Shown here: piece after piece, positions 1 to 7,910 of the stretch | Numbering within the stretch: position 1 is the stretch's first letter | Layout: each line of letters begins with the position of its first letter | NCBI RefSeq assembly: GCF_014646055.1 | Contig: NZ_BMMS01000014.1 | Coordinates: forward strand, 62,001-126,000 | From: Wenjunlia tyrosinilytica | Lineage (GTDB): Bacteria; Actinomycetota; Actinomycetes; Streptomycetales; Streptomycetaceae | Direction of reading: 5' to 3' | DNA length: 64,000 nucleotides | Notes under the pieces: generated by a model | What the model was told of the DNA's origin: nothing | Databases searched by the model: none | The model's input: the letters and a program-made list of their open reading frames with translations, nothing else | Translations under genes and position numbers: made by a program

Positions 1-1
1 C

Positions 2-637
2 GCGGCTCCGGCCTCGGTGATGTCGTCGTACACCAACGGTGACGACCACGGCGAGCACAAGTGCGACGAGGCCAAGAAGCACGAGGACGGCGAGCACAAG
101 GACGACGCGAACAAGTCCAAGCACGAGGACGCCAAACACGAGGACGCCAAGCACGAGGACGCCAAGCACGAGGACGCCAAGCACGAGGACGCCAAGCACG
201 AGGACGCCAAGCACGAGGACGGCGGGCACAAGAGCGGCGAGCACGAGGACGGCGGGCACAAGAGCGGCGAGCACAAGGACGGCGAGCACAAGGACGGCGA
301 CAAGTCCAAGCACGAGGACGGCGAGCACAAGAACGGCGAGCACCAGAGCGGCGACAAGTCCGAGCACGAGCGCACAGCTCATGACGACTCCAAGAGCGGC
401 GACGTCAAGGACCACGAGAAGTCCGCTCAGGAAGCCCACGAGCACGGCACGTGGAAGGCCGGCGACGAGGATTGCTCGTGCGACGACCAGGCGGAGGAGT
501 CGGAGCACGCGGACGAGGCCGAGCACTCCGATGAGGCCGAGCACTCCGACGAAGGCCGCGGCGCTCGTCACGCCGACTCCTTCGCCAAGAACCCCTTCCT
601 CGGCGGCAACATCCTGGGCCTGCTCGGACTCTTCTGA
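2..637 (+). CDS. His/Glu/Asp/Lys-rich repeat protein, 5' end cut by the window
   Basis: The frame is open from the first bases of the window. It reads through an Ala/Pro stretch that looks like the end of a signal peptide before the first possible starts (GTG at 17, ATG at 20), so the true start probably lies upstream. The visible 206 or more residues are almost entirely charged: seven KHEDA/KHEDG repeats, then looser HKSGEH, HKDGEH and GDKSEHE repeats, two cysteines near CSCDD, and SDEAEH repeats. A short hydrophobic tail rich in Gly and Leu closes the protein. This composition resembles secreted metal-binding or surface proteins, but I recognise no named family. The other two forward frames across the repeat are also open only because the repeat lacks stops; they are shadows. 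A metal-binding or cell-surface role is inference from histidine density alone. Confidence 0.6.
   Translation, partial: AAPASVMSSYTNGDDHGEHKCDEAKKHEDGEHKDDANKSKHEDAKHEDAKHEDAKHEDAKHEDAKHEDAKHEDGGHKSGEHEDGGHKSGEHKDGEHKDGDKSKHEDGEHKNGEHQSGDKSEHERTAHDDSKSGDVKDHEKSAQEAHEHGTWKAGDEDCSCDDQAEESEHADEAEHSDEAEHSDEGRGARHADSFAKNPFLGGNILGLLGLF
119..223 (+). repeat. 15-bp tandem repeat, seven copies, in frame
   Basis: Seven contiguous copies of AAGCACGAGGACGCC (one AAA variant, last copy ending GGC) encode KHEDA units. The period is a multiple of three, so copy-number change would alter protein length without frameshift. Degenerate 12-18 bp versions continue to about 360. Confidence 0.9.
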
Positions 638-724
638 GTAGGCATCCGTCATACGACGTGGCAGAGCAGGCCCGCCCGCTCGGAGCGGGCCGGCTCCGCC
701 GCCTCCGGTCACCTCGGGTGTACG

Positions 725-1540
725 CCTGCCTGCCGATGTGGAGCTCGGCGAAGGCCGTCGCCGCGGTCGGCGATGTCAGCAGACGACGCGGCCGCGCTCG
801 CGCCGGACCGGCGCGGAAGGGTTCGGCCGTGGGGCCGTGCAGGACCTGCGACATCCACCGCGAGAACTCCTGGAACCGCCGGAGACGGCGCGGGCAGGCG
901 TCCGAGTACCGGCGCCGATCGGGGCGATCAGGTGCGCGGACACCCCGGCCGGATGGAGCCTGCCGTACGACATCGGCTCCACCGCGTAGTTGTGCGTGTC
1001 CAGGACCCGCTTCTCGATCAGCGGGCCCTCGACGAGCGCCCCGCCCGGTACCGCGAGCCGCGCCCGCACCTGCTGCCACACCCGCTCGTCGGCCCACTCG
1101 GCGGCGACGCCCGCTTCGAGGTCCAGGACGTCGCCCCGCCCGGCTTCGCCTCCAGTACCGGGCACCCGTCCGTGACCCGCGCAGATTCCCCGCCTTTGGT
1201 GAACAGGGCTGAGGTCGCTGATCGGCGACGGCTGCGGATGGACGACGTGGTGGTGCCCGGTGAGGGCGGCGTGGTCGAGGATGTGCCGTGCCCCGTTCAC
1301 GCGGATCTCGAACGAGCCATGGCGCGGCGGAGGCCACGAGCCGGTCCGCCAGGCCGCGCCGCTCCGGGGCGCGCACGGCCCACGCCTCGATGAATCCGGC
1401 GCTCGGCTGCTGTTCGATGGCGCCCGGCCCCGTGCCGCCGGCAGTACGCGGTCGATGCCCTGGCGCCGCGGCGCATTCGCCGACGTCGGTCCGGCTGGGA
1501 CCCGCGCCGATGACGGCGACCTGGGTACGCGTGCGACCGG
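725..1540 (-). pseudogene. pobA: Decayed 4-hydroxybenzoate 3-monooxygenase (PobA)
   Basis: No single open frame here is a good protein, but pieces of one flavoprotein family appear in order across different minus-strand frames. Near 1535 there is TQVAVIGAGPS, the N-terminal FAD-binding motif. Near 1300-1240 there is NGARHILDHAALTGHHHVV. Near 1110-925 there is WADERVWQQVRARLA, followed by EPMSYGRLHPAGVSAHLI, which matches the PobA GRLFLAGDAAHIVPPTGA region with its key GD replaced by GV. Near 810-730 there is FSRWMSQVLHG and then TAFAELHIG, matching the C-terminus. A normal gene is about 1.17 kb; this span is about 0.8 kb, so roughly 110 codons in the middle are lost and there are at least two frameshifts. 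The gene cannot give a working enzyme. Protocatechuate formation from 4-hydroxybenzoate would need another copy elsewhere. Confidence 0.75.
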
Positions 1541-1754
1541 CTGTGAGCCGAGTGGACTGCGTCGGGGCGGAGCCGTCTTCCCTTCGAGACGCGCGGACGC
1601 CGCCCGGCCGCACCGAGGCGGCTGCCGGGCACCAGGGACCTCAGCGGGACTTGACGGTCCGTCGGTTCATCGCGTCCCGCCTCTTCCTCCTCGCGGGGGC
1701 CTCTGCCATAGTTCTGGCGATCCCTGCTCTTCGCGCTCGTTCTCGACCAGCACG

Positions 1755-1772
1755 TTGGACAACGTTGTCAAA
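1755..1772 (+). promoter_or_regulatory. Palindromic operator upstream of the GH92 gene (LacI-like)
   Basis: The 12-bp perfect palindrome GACAACGTTGTC (1758-1769) sits inside TTgGACAACGTTGTCaAA, 46 bp before the GH92 start. A central CG with flanking dyad arms is the usual form of LacI-family operators, and such regulators often control Streptomyces glycoside hydrolases. No LacI gene is in the window, so the regulator would act from elsewhere. Confidence 0.55.
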
Positions 1773-1814
1773 GCACTTGGCGCAGTCACGTCAATCGGTT
1801 GCCAGGAGGAGCAC

Positions 1815-4673
1815 ATGAGTTCCCCGAGACCCCCGTCCAGGCCCAGCCGGCCGCGTCCCCTGCTGGTCGGAGCTCTGGCGGCGGTGACAACCGCCGCGGT
1901 CTGTCTCACCGCGGCCCCGGCGCAGGCGTCCCCCGCGCAGGCCGCTCCCGGACACGCCGGCACGGTGAAGGCCGCTCCCGCGAAGGCCCGGCAGCATGGC
2001 CACTCCCGCCCTCCCGCGGCCGTCAGCGATCCGGCGCAGTACGTGAACCCCTTCGTCGGCACCCTGCCGGGCGACACCGACTGGGGCAACGGCGGAGGCG
2101 CGGGCAACACCTTCCCGGGCGCCGACGCGCCGTTCGGCATGGTGCAGTGGAGCCCCGACACCGTCACCTACCAGCACGGCGGCTACTACTACAACGACAA
2201 CCGCATCCGGGGGTTCAGCCTCACCCACTTGTCCGGCGCGGGCTGCGGAGACTTCGGCAATGTCCCGTTCATGCCGGTCCTCGGCGCGAGCCCCGTCAGC
2301 AGCTACACCTTCTCCCACGCCAACGAGAAGGCCGAGCCGGGCTCGTACGCCGTCACGTTCGACAATGGGCTGAAGACCGAACTCGCCGCCACGCAGCGCT
2401 CCGGGACGGCCCGCTTCACCTACCCGGCGGGCCAGAAGGCCTCGCTGTCGGTGGACGCGGCCAAGGCGTTCAACGGAGCCGACGGCTCGGTGACCGTCGG
2501 CACCAACACCATCTCCGGCTACACCGACAGCGGTGGCTTCTGCGGCGCGGGCAACAAGTACCGGATCTACTTCCACGCGAGCTTCGACCGCAACTTCACC
2601 TCGACCGGGGTGGTCGCGGGCAAGAAGGTCGACACCTCGCGCAAGAAGGTCTCGGGAAGCTCCCCGGGCATCGCCCCCGCCTCGCCGAAGACCGCCAAGT
2701 CCCAGCGCCCGCCCGGCGTCCAGAAGGCGCCGAAGCGCCGAGTGCAGGTCACGGGCAAGGCGGCGGCCGCCGGGGCGCAGGCGTTCGTCTCGTTCGACAC
2801 CAGCGCCAATCGCTCAGTGGTCGCCCGGGTGGGCGTGTCCTTCGTCAGCCTGGCCAACGCCCGGGCCAATGTCTCGGCCGAGCAGGGCGGCAAGAGCTTC
2901 GACCAGGTCCGCTCCGGAGCCCGTGACGCCTGGAACGGGATGCTGGGCCGGATCGGGGTCGGCGGCGGCAGCGACACCGATCTGCGCCGCTTCTACACCG
3001 CGCTCTACCATTCGCTGCTGCACCCCAATGTGTTCAGCGACAGCAACGGCCAGTACATGGGCTTCGACAAGCAGGTGCACAAGGCGGCGGCCGGACACGC
3101 CCAGTACGCCAACTTCTCGGGGTGGGACGTCTACCGCTCCCAGGTCCAACTCGTCGCGCTGATCGCACCGGGAGAGGCCTCCGACATCGCCCAGTCCGCG
3201 ACCGACCAGTCGGCGCAGGGCGGCTACTTCGACCGCTGGACCGTGGCCAACGGCGGGACAGGAGTGATGGTCGGCGATCCGCTGCCCATCATCGTCTCCA
3301 GCGTCCACGCCTTCGGTGCCACCGACTTCAACGCCTCCGACGCGCTGAGCCGGATGGTGGACGGCGCGAGCAAGTCGAGCGAACGCCCGGCCTACAACCA
3401 GTACAACTCGCTCGGCTACCTGCCCTCGGGGCAGGGCGGCGTCTGGGGCTCGGCGGCGACCACACTCGAGTACACCAGCGCCGACTTCGCCGTCGCGCAA
3501 CTGGCCAAGCGCCTCGGCGCCGACGACACGTACACGACCTTCCTGCGCCGCGCGCAGAACTGGAAGAACCTGTTCAACACCGGCAACAAGTACATCCAGC
3601 CGCGCAACAGCGACCGCACCTGGCCGTCCTTCACGCCCACCCAGCAGAACGAGTACGTCGAGGGCAACGGCGCCCAGTACACCTGGATGGTCCCGTACAA
3701 CCACCGTGCGCTGTTCGACCTGATGGGCGGCAACTCGGCCGTCACTCCCCGTCTGGACACCTTCTTCAGCAAGCTCAACGGCGGTCCCGACGCGGCCACC
3801 GCCTACCTGGGCAATGAGCCGACGCTCAACACCCCCTGGGCGTACGCCTACGCGGGACTGCCCTACAAGACGCAGGACGTCGTCAGGCGCGCGCTGACCA
3901 CCATCTTCAAGCCGACGCCGGACGGCGAGGTCGGCAACGACGACCTGGGCGAGATGTCCTCATGGGCGGTGTGGGCCTCGATCGGCATGTACCCGGAGGC
4001 ACCCGGACGCTCCGAACTCGTGCTCGCCAGCCCGATCTTCTCCTCGGTCGCCATCGACCGCGGCAACGGGGTCACCATCACGGTGAACGCACCGAACGCC
4101 TCGGCTTCCGCCAAGTACGTCCAGAGCCTCAAGGTCAACGGCGGCACGACGACCAAGCCATGGCTGTCGGAGGCGTTCGTCAAGTCGGGCGGAACGGTGG
4201 ACTTCGCCCTGGGCACCAGTGCCAACACCTCCTGGGGCAGCGCCGCCGGGGACGCCCCGCCGTCGTTCGACGCGCCGGCCGTCTCCACCCCCGTCGGCCC
4301 GATCACCGGCCTGGCGGGCAAGTGCGTCGACATCTCCAACTCCGACACCAACAACGGCACCGCCATCCAGCTGTGGACCTGCAACGGCACGGGTGCCCAG
4401 CAGTGGAACGCCGCCGGTGACGGGACGCTGCGGGCGCTGGGCAGTTGCATGGATGTGAAGTCCAGCGGCACGGCGAACGGGACCGTCGTCCAGTTGTGGA
4501 CGTGCAACGGCACGGGCGCGCAAGTGTGGCAGCCGCAGTCCAATGGAACGCTCAAGAACCCCCAGTCCGGGCGCTGCCTCGATGTGACCGGCGGCAATAC
4601 CGCCGACGGCACACGCCTGGAGATCTGGGACTGCTCCGGCGCCTCGAACCAGGTGTGGCACCTGCCGACCTGA
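1815..4673 (+). CDS. Secreted GH92 alpha-1,2-mannosidase with C-terminal ricin B-type lectin domain
   Basis: The 952-residue exported enzyme should remove mannose from alpha-mannan or glycoprotein glycans outside the cell. ATG 1815 is chosen over upstream in-frame starts because AGGAGG lies 6 bp before it and a signal peptide follows (Arg/Pro-rich start, hydrophobic LLVGALAAVTTAAVCL, cleavage near AQA). GH92 signatures follow in order: NPFVGT and DTDWGNGGGAGNTFPGA from about residue 77, GWDVYRSQ, YVEGNGAQYTWMVPYN near 616, and GNDDLGEMSSWAVW near 707, which carries the acidic catalytic and calcium-binding region of the family. Residues about 829-952 form one beta-trefoil lectin unit with three QxW repeats (QQW, QVW, QVW), likely anchoring the enzyme to polysaccharide. 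It stands alone between a LacI-like operator and a strong terminator hairpin, so it is probably a monocistronic, sugar-inducible gene. Confidence 0.93.
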   Translation: MSSPRPPSRPSRPRPLLVGALAAVTTAAVCLTAAPAQASPAQAAPGHAGTVKAAPAKARQHGHSRPPAAVSDPAQYVNPFVGTLPGDTDWGNGGGAGNTFPGADAPFGMVQWSPDTVTYQHGGYYYNDNRIRGFSLTHLSGAGCGDFGNVPFMPVLGASPVSSYTFSHANEKAEPGSYAVTFDNGLKTELAATQRSGTARFTYPAGQKASLSVDAAKAFNGADGSVTVGTNTISGYTDSGGFCGAGNKYRIYFHASFDRNFTSTGVVAGKKVDTSRKKVSGSSPGIAPASPKTAKSQRPPGVQKAPKRRVQVTGKAAAAGAQAFVSFDTSANRSVVARVGVSFVSLANARANVSAEQGGKSFDQVRSGARDAWNGMLGRIGVGGGSDTDLRRFYTALYHSLLHPNVFSDSNGQYMGFDKQVHKAAAGHAQYANFSGWDVYRSQVQLVALIAPGEASDIAQSATDQSAQGGYFDRWTVANGGTGVMVGDPLPIIVSSVHAFGATDFNASDALSRMVDGASKSSERPAYNQYNSLGYLPSGQGGVWGSAATTLEYTSADFAVAQLAKRLGADDTYTTFLRRAQNWKNLFNTGNKYIQPRNSDRTWPSFTPTQQNEYVEGNGAQYTWMVPYNHRALFDLMGGNSAVTPRLDTFFSKLNGGPDAATAYLGNEPTLNTPWAYAYAGLPYKTQDVVRRALTTIFKPTPDGEVGNDDLGEMSSWAVWASIGMYPEAPGRSELVLASPIFSSVAIDRGNGVTITVNAPNASASAKYVQSLKVNGGTTTKPWLSEAFVKSGGTVDFALGTSANTSWGSAAGDAPPSFDAPAVSTPVGPITGLAGKCVDISNSDTNNGTAIQLWTCNGTGAQQWNAAGDGTLRALGSCMDVKSSGTANGTVVQLWTCNGTGAQVWQPQSNGTLKNPQSGRCLDVTGGNTADGTRLEIWDCSGASNQVWHLPT

Positions 4674-4691
4674 CGCAAGCCGTTCGCCGCA

Positions 4692-4737
4692 GGCCCCGAC
4701 CGGCCCGAAAAGCAGGACTCGCGGGCCGGTCGGGCCC
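4692..4737 (+). terminator. Hairpin after the GH92 gene
   Basis: A 16-bp stem with one mismatch (GGCCCCGACCGGCCCG pairing with CGGGCCGGTCGGGCCC) and a 14-nt loop begins 18 bp after the stop codon. There is no U-tract, as is usual in Streptomyces. Confidence 0.7.
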
Positions 4738-4850
4738 GATGACGGGCGCAGGGGAGGTTCTCGCCGGGGTCCCGAGGCTCGCCCCGAGGATGTAACGAGG
4801 TATTCGCGACCGCGCTCCCTGAAGTGCCGTGTCACCCTACGATTGTTTTC

Positions 4851-5138
4851 ATGAGCCTCCTGGCGTTTCTTCTCTCACTCGGAGTTAGTTGTCGTATTAC
4901 GCGATTTATAACCAAGGACGTTCTGGCGGCGCGGTTCCGGTCCTGGGTCGCCGCACGCTTCGGTGACGACTCCAATCCGGCCTATCTGGTCTCCTGCGGC
5001 TGGTGCGCCAGTGTGTGGGTGGCGGCATCCGTCACCCCTCTGGCCTGCTGGATCGGCGAGACCCTGTGGTTCCAGGTCGGTGCCATCGCCCTCACCCTGT
5101 CGTACCTCACGGGCCTGGCGTCCAGCTGGCTCGATTGA
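4851..5138 (+). CDS. DUF1360 family small membrane protein, phage-like
   Basis: A 95-residue protein with an N-terminal hydrophobic helix (MSLLAFLLSLGV), a central CGWCASVWVAA motif and two further hydrophobic stretches. The Gly-Trp-Cys-Ala-Ser-Val-Trp signature and the length match DUF1360 proteins, which I know mainly from actinobacteriophage genomes and scattered host chromosomes; their function is unknown. ATG 4851 is preferred to the GTG-type start at 4824 because it begins at the hydrophobic helix; no good ribosome-binding site is visible before either. Local base composition near the start is less GC-rich than its neighbours (many ATT, TTT and ATA triplets), which fits acquisition by transfer. 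The next gene, 93 bp downstream, is also phage-like. Confidence 0.65.
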   Translation: MSLLAFLLSLGVSCRITRFITKDVLAARFRSWVAARFGDDSNPAYLVSCGWCASVWVAASVTPLACWIGETLWFQVGAIALTLSYLTGLASSWLD

Positions 5139-5231
5139 CGGACCTGGCGCCCGCTCAACCGGTATGACTAATTGGGCTGGAGTGTCGGTGTCAGCCCAAC
5201 CGGGGAAGATGAATTCAAAGGAGGTAGTGCC

Positions 5232-5399
5232 ATGGGATGCAATTGCGGAGGAGGTGCCCGCCGGACCGTCACCGTCTACCAGCTGACGATGCCGAACGGC
5301 TCCGCCCGCCAATACCACACCCGCCAGGAGGCCGACGCGGCCAATGCCCGCGCGGGTGGCACCGGCACCGTCACCGTGGTGACCTCTCCGTCCGGCTGA
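5232..5399 (+). CDS. Small Cys-rich phage-type protein (MGCNCGGG family)
   Basis: The 55-residue product starts MGCNCGGGARR and continues with TVYQLTMPNGSARQYHTRQEADAANARAGGTG in shorter blocks, a pattern seen in small actinophage proteins in which a CxC start is followed by a beta-rich domain. The start is fixed by a perfect AAAGGAGG ribosome-binding site ending 8 bp before the ATG, far stronger than that of its neighbours. It lies 93 bp after the DUF1360 gene on the same strand. Its last 29 bp overlap the 3' end of the convergent ccdA-like gene, so the stop codon is shared space between two real genes. I cannot assign a function; structural or metal-binding roles are both possible. Confidence 0.6.
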   Translation: MGCNCGGGARRTVTVYQLTMPNGSARQYHTRQEADAANARAGGTGTVTVVTSPSG

Positions 5400-6264
5400 T
5401 GCCCCGTTCGCGGCCGGCGGTCCCCCGACGGCGCCGGCCGCGATGGTGTGCCAGGCCCATGGCGAGCAGGAGGACGGACACTGCCGCGAGAACTGAAGGG
5501 CCGACGCTGTACACCCCCTGGGCCATCCACCGCTGTACCGTGCCTCCGGCCTCCACCACCGGGTCGGCCACCGGGCCACCGTTCATGACGCGCGCCTCGT
5601 ACCAGCCGTAGTACGCGACATAGGACCCCACGAGCGCCACGAGCGCGCCCCCGAGCCGGGAGGCCGCAGCCCCCAGTGACCTGAGGCGGCCCACCACCGA
5701 GGAGCGCGTCAGGGCCACGGCCATGGCCGCCGCACCGACCACGAGTCCCATCCCGGCCGCGTACACGGCGAACCGGGTCACCCCGTCCATGACCGATCCG
5801 GCGCGGAATGCCGACATCACTATCACGAGGAACGGTGCGATGGTGCAGCCGAGCGAAGCCAGCGCATAGGCCGCGCCGAACAGCGCCATCGAGGGGATGG
5901 AGCGGGTGACGGCCGGTGCCCGGCGTGGCTTCGGCAGCAGGGCGGGCAGATCCCTTCCGGTCATCAGCCAGAGACCCACCACCGCCAGGAGCACTCCGAA
6001 GGCGACGGTGAACCAGGGCAGGTGCTGCTCGATCTGCCCAGCGACGGGGGTCAGCGCCAGCCCGAAGAGCCCGAAGACGACGGTGAATCCCATGGTCATC
6101 GCCGCGGTGGCCGTCAGGGCCCGGCCGACGGCCGATGCCCCGTCGGGGGAGTCGTCTCCCAGCACGAGCAAGGACAGATAGGCGGGCAGGAGCGCGAAAC
6201 CGCAGGGGTTGACCGCGGCGAGCATGCCCGCGGTCAGGGCGAGGGCGAGAGGGAGATCGGTCAT
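5371..6264 (-). CDS. ccdA: CcdA/DsbD-type thiol-redox membrane transporter
   Basis: The 297-residue polytopic membrane protein passes reducing equivalents from the cytoplasm to extracytoplasmic thioredoxin-like proteins. The DsbD-beta/CcdA pattern is visible: AVNPCGFALLPAYLSL with Cys21 in the first helix and LASLGCTIAPFL with Cys140 in a later helix form the redox pair, and both are followed by Pro-containing helices. Six or more hydrophobic segments are visible. A charged C-terminal tail rich in Arg (HHRGRRRRG) is unusual and should be cytoplasmic. The gene follows the TlpA-like lipoprotein gene by 26 bp on the same strand. The two therefore probably form an operon, the lipoprotein being the partner reduced on the outer face of the membrane, for example for cytochrome c maturation or disulfide repair. 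Confidence 0.88.
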   Translation of the reverse strand: MTDLPLALALTAGMLAAVNPCGFALLPAYLSLLVLGDDSPDGASAVGRALTATAAMTMGFTVVFGLFGLALTPVAGQIEQHLPWFTVAFGVLLAVVGLWLMTGRDLPALLPKPRRAPAVTRSIPSMALFGAAYALASLGCTIAPFLVIVMSAFRAGSVMDGVTRFAVYAAGMGLVVGAAAMAVALTRSSVVGRLRSLGAAASRLGGALVALVGSYVAYYGWYEARVMNGGPVADPVVEAGGTVQRWMAQGVYSVGPSVLAAVSVLLLAMGLAHHRGRRRRGTAGRERGISRTERSPR

Positions 6265-6290
6265 GGCGTCGGGTGCCGTACGCCGGGCCG

Positions 6291-6878
6291 TCAGCCGACC
6301 AGGCCGGCGACGCGCCGGTCCAGGTCCGCCGGGCCCGAGGGGACTGCGCTGTGCACGGTCCGGCCGCTGCTGTCGAGCAGGACGAACGCACTCTGCTCCG
6401 TGATCCCGAACTTCTTCCAGACGCTGCCCTTCTCGTCATCGAGGTGAGGGAAGCCACCGACCTTCATGGAAGAGACGAAGTCCCGCATCGACGCGGCCTT
6501 GTCGAGCCCGGCGACACCGAGGAAGTTGACCTTCCCCCGGTACTGCCGGGCGAGCTTCGCCGTCTGGGGCGCCTGGCCACGGCAGGTACCGCACCACGGC
6601 GCCCAGAACCACAGCACGGTGGGTTTGCCCGCCAGCGTCGCGGCGTCGAAGGGTTTGCCCTCGACGGTCGTGCCCGTGAACCGGAGCGCCGTGGGGGCGT
6701 TGCCGGGCGCGGGGGCGCCGGTGCCCCTGGAGGTGTCCGCGGCGCCCGCGGCCCGGTTGCCGGAACCGTCCGCCGTCCCGTCGGCCGAGGCCGAGCCACC
6801 ACCGTTCTTCGTTCCGCATCCCGCCAGGACGAGCGCGGCGGCACAGATCAGGGTCGGCACGAGAGTACGGGCACGCAT
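6291..6878 (-). CDS. TlpA/ResA-type thioredoxin-like lipoprotein
   Basis: The 195-residue protein has a lipoprotein signal (LVLAGC, lipidated Cys21), a Gly/Ala/Ser-rich linker to about residue 60, then a thioredoxin fold with active site WCGTC (Cys96, Cys99). It would act as a membrane-anchored thiol oxidoreductase fed by the CcdA protein encoded just downstream. The ATG at 6878 is preferred to one ten codons earlier because GGAG lies 7 bp before it and the signal peptide starts there. The position where most thioredoxins have the cis-proline facing the active site reads ITEQSAF, so the proline appears replaced by Ser163; this may tune substrate release. Paralogues such as SoxW or Mycobacterium DsbE/F are alternative family labels. 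Confidence 0.85.
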   Translation of the reverse strand: MRARTLVPTLICAAALVLAGCGTKNGGGSASADGTADGSGNRAAGAADTSRGTGAPAPGNAPTALRFTGTTVEGKPFDAATLAGKPTVLWFWAPWCGTCRGQAPQTAKLARQYRGKVNFLGVAGLDKAASMRDFVSSMKVGGFPHLDDEKGSVWKKFGITEQSAFVLLDSSGRTVHSAVPSGPADLDRRVAGLVG

Positions 6879-7071
6879 CAACAGCTCCAGAGGTCGGACC
6901 GGTCTCACAGTGGGCGGCAGGCGCTGCCCGCAAGGGACTCGCGCCCGCCGTGCTGTGGGGTGGTACGGCCCGGCGGCCGTCTGCTCTCAACCGAGACCCC
7001 GGCGTTTCGGCCGATGTGCGCCGACCGTTCACACTCCCGCCGTGGAACCGGGGCGCACGATCATGAGAAGG

Positions 7072-7587
7072 TCACTCCGCGAGGATCTTGCCGGTCTCGA
7101 GCAGGGACTTCAGGTCGCTGAGGATCCAGCTCCAGCCGCCGCCGGCGCCGCCGGCCTCCTGGGATCCGCTGACCAGCGAGGCGAGCTTGGGCGCGCCCGC
7201 CAGCTCATGGACGACCGTCAGCCTGGTGGCGCCGGCCGCCTCTTCGATCTCGAAGGTCAGACGGGTGAAGCCTTCCGCCTCGACCTCGGGGTCCATCAGC
7301 ATCCGCCACATCAGCACGAGCTTGTTCGGCGGATCGGCCTCGACGACCTCACCGTCGATGACGACGTCGGGCATCTCGAATCCCTGCTCGGCGGCGCCCT
7401 TCACCATGGCCTCGCTCGGGTGGGTCTGGAACGGGGCGCCCGGACGCAGGTCGAAGTCGGTGCGGCCGCCGTAGCCGTACCGGTCGGTCCACTCGGGCTT
7501 GGTGATCGCGTCCCAGACCTTCTCGGGCGCGGCCTTGATGTACACCCGGTAGACCTGTGTGGTCTGCGCGGTCGGCGTGGTGGTCAT
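7072..7587 (-). CDS. AHSA1/SRPBCC (START-like) domain protein
   Basis: A 171-residue protein with the AHSA1 layout: an N-terminal VYRVYIKAAPEKVWDAITKP strand-helix, a middle GEVVEADPPNKLVLMWR segment, and a C-terminal helix (GGWSWILSDLKSLLETG). These folds form a hydrophobic cavity for lipid-like ligands, but the ligand is unknown. The start at 7587 is set by GGAGGA 8 bp upstream and by a 4-bp ATGA overlap with the stop of the ArsR gene, giving translational coupling; the longer frame upstream is out of place. ArsR plus AHSA1 is a very common actinobacterial pair, where the regulator controls its own operon. A role in small-molecule sensing or detoxification is usually assumed but unproven. 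Confidence 0.88.
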   Translation of the reverse strand: MTTTPTAQTTQVYRVYIKAAPEKVWDAITKPEWTDRYGYGGRTDFDLRPGAPFQTHPSEAMVKGAAEQGFEMPDVVIDGEVVEADPPNKLVLMWRMLMDPEVEAEGFTRLTFEIEEAAGATRLTVVHELAGAPKLASLVSGSQEAGGAGGGWSWILSDLKSLLETGKILAE

Positions 7588-7904
7588 GATTCGTCCTCCA
7601 GCTCTGCCTTGAGCTCCGCGAGCGCGGAGACGGGGCGTTCGGTGTACTTGTCGATCCACCGGTCGTGGATCAGCCGGATCGGAACCGGGTTCAGGAAGTG
7701 CAGCTTCTCCCGGCCGGACTTGCGCGTGACCACGAGGCCCGCCTCTTCCAGCAGTCGCAGGTGCTTCATCACGCCGAAGCGGGTCATCTCGAGCCCGGAC
7801 TCGAGCTCGGTGAGTGTCCGGCCGTCACGCGCGAACAACAGGTCGAGCAGGAAGCGACGCGTCGGATCGGCCAGCGCTTTGAACACTCGGTCGTCGTCGG
7901 TCAC
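7584..7904 (-). CDS. ArsR-family winged-helix repressor
   Basis: The 106-residue protein contains FKALADPTRRFLLDLLFARD, the typical ArsR first helices, and MTRFGVMKHLRLLEEAGLV as recognition region followed by the wing (TRKSGREKLHFLNP). No Cys-rich metal site (ELCVCDL) is present, so it belongs to the non-metal ArsR type that precedes AHSA1 genes. The GTG start at 7904 coincides with the predicted transcription start 7 bp after a good -10 box, so the mRNA is probably leaderless. A perfect dyad between -35 and -10 is the likely autoregulatory operator. Confidence 0.9.
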   Translation of the reverse strand: MTDDDRVFKALADPTRRFLLDLLFARDGRTLTELESGLEMTRFGVMKHLRLLEEAGLVVTRKSGREKLHFLNPVPIRLIHDRWIDKYTERPVSALAELKAELEDES

Positions 7905-7910
7905 GTCTTC

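Noticed and set aside
39-641. Thr/Arg/Pro repeat frame overlapping the KHEDA gene
   Set aside because: Alternate-frame reading of the same 15-bp repeat; the frame with the signal-peptide-like start and the sensible C-terminus is the one at 2-637.
1260-1814. 185-codon N-terminal extension of the GH92 protein
   Set aside because: It overlaps the pobA remnant and the operator, is not a plausible protein, and a perfect ribosome-binding site plus signal peptide mark the start at 1815.
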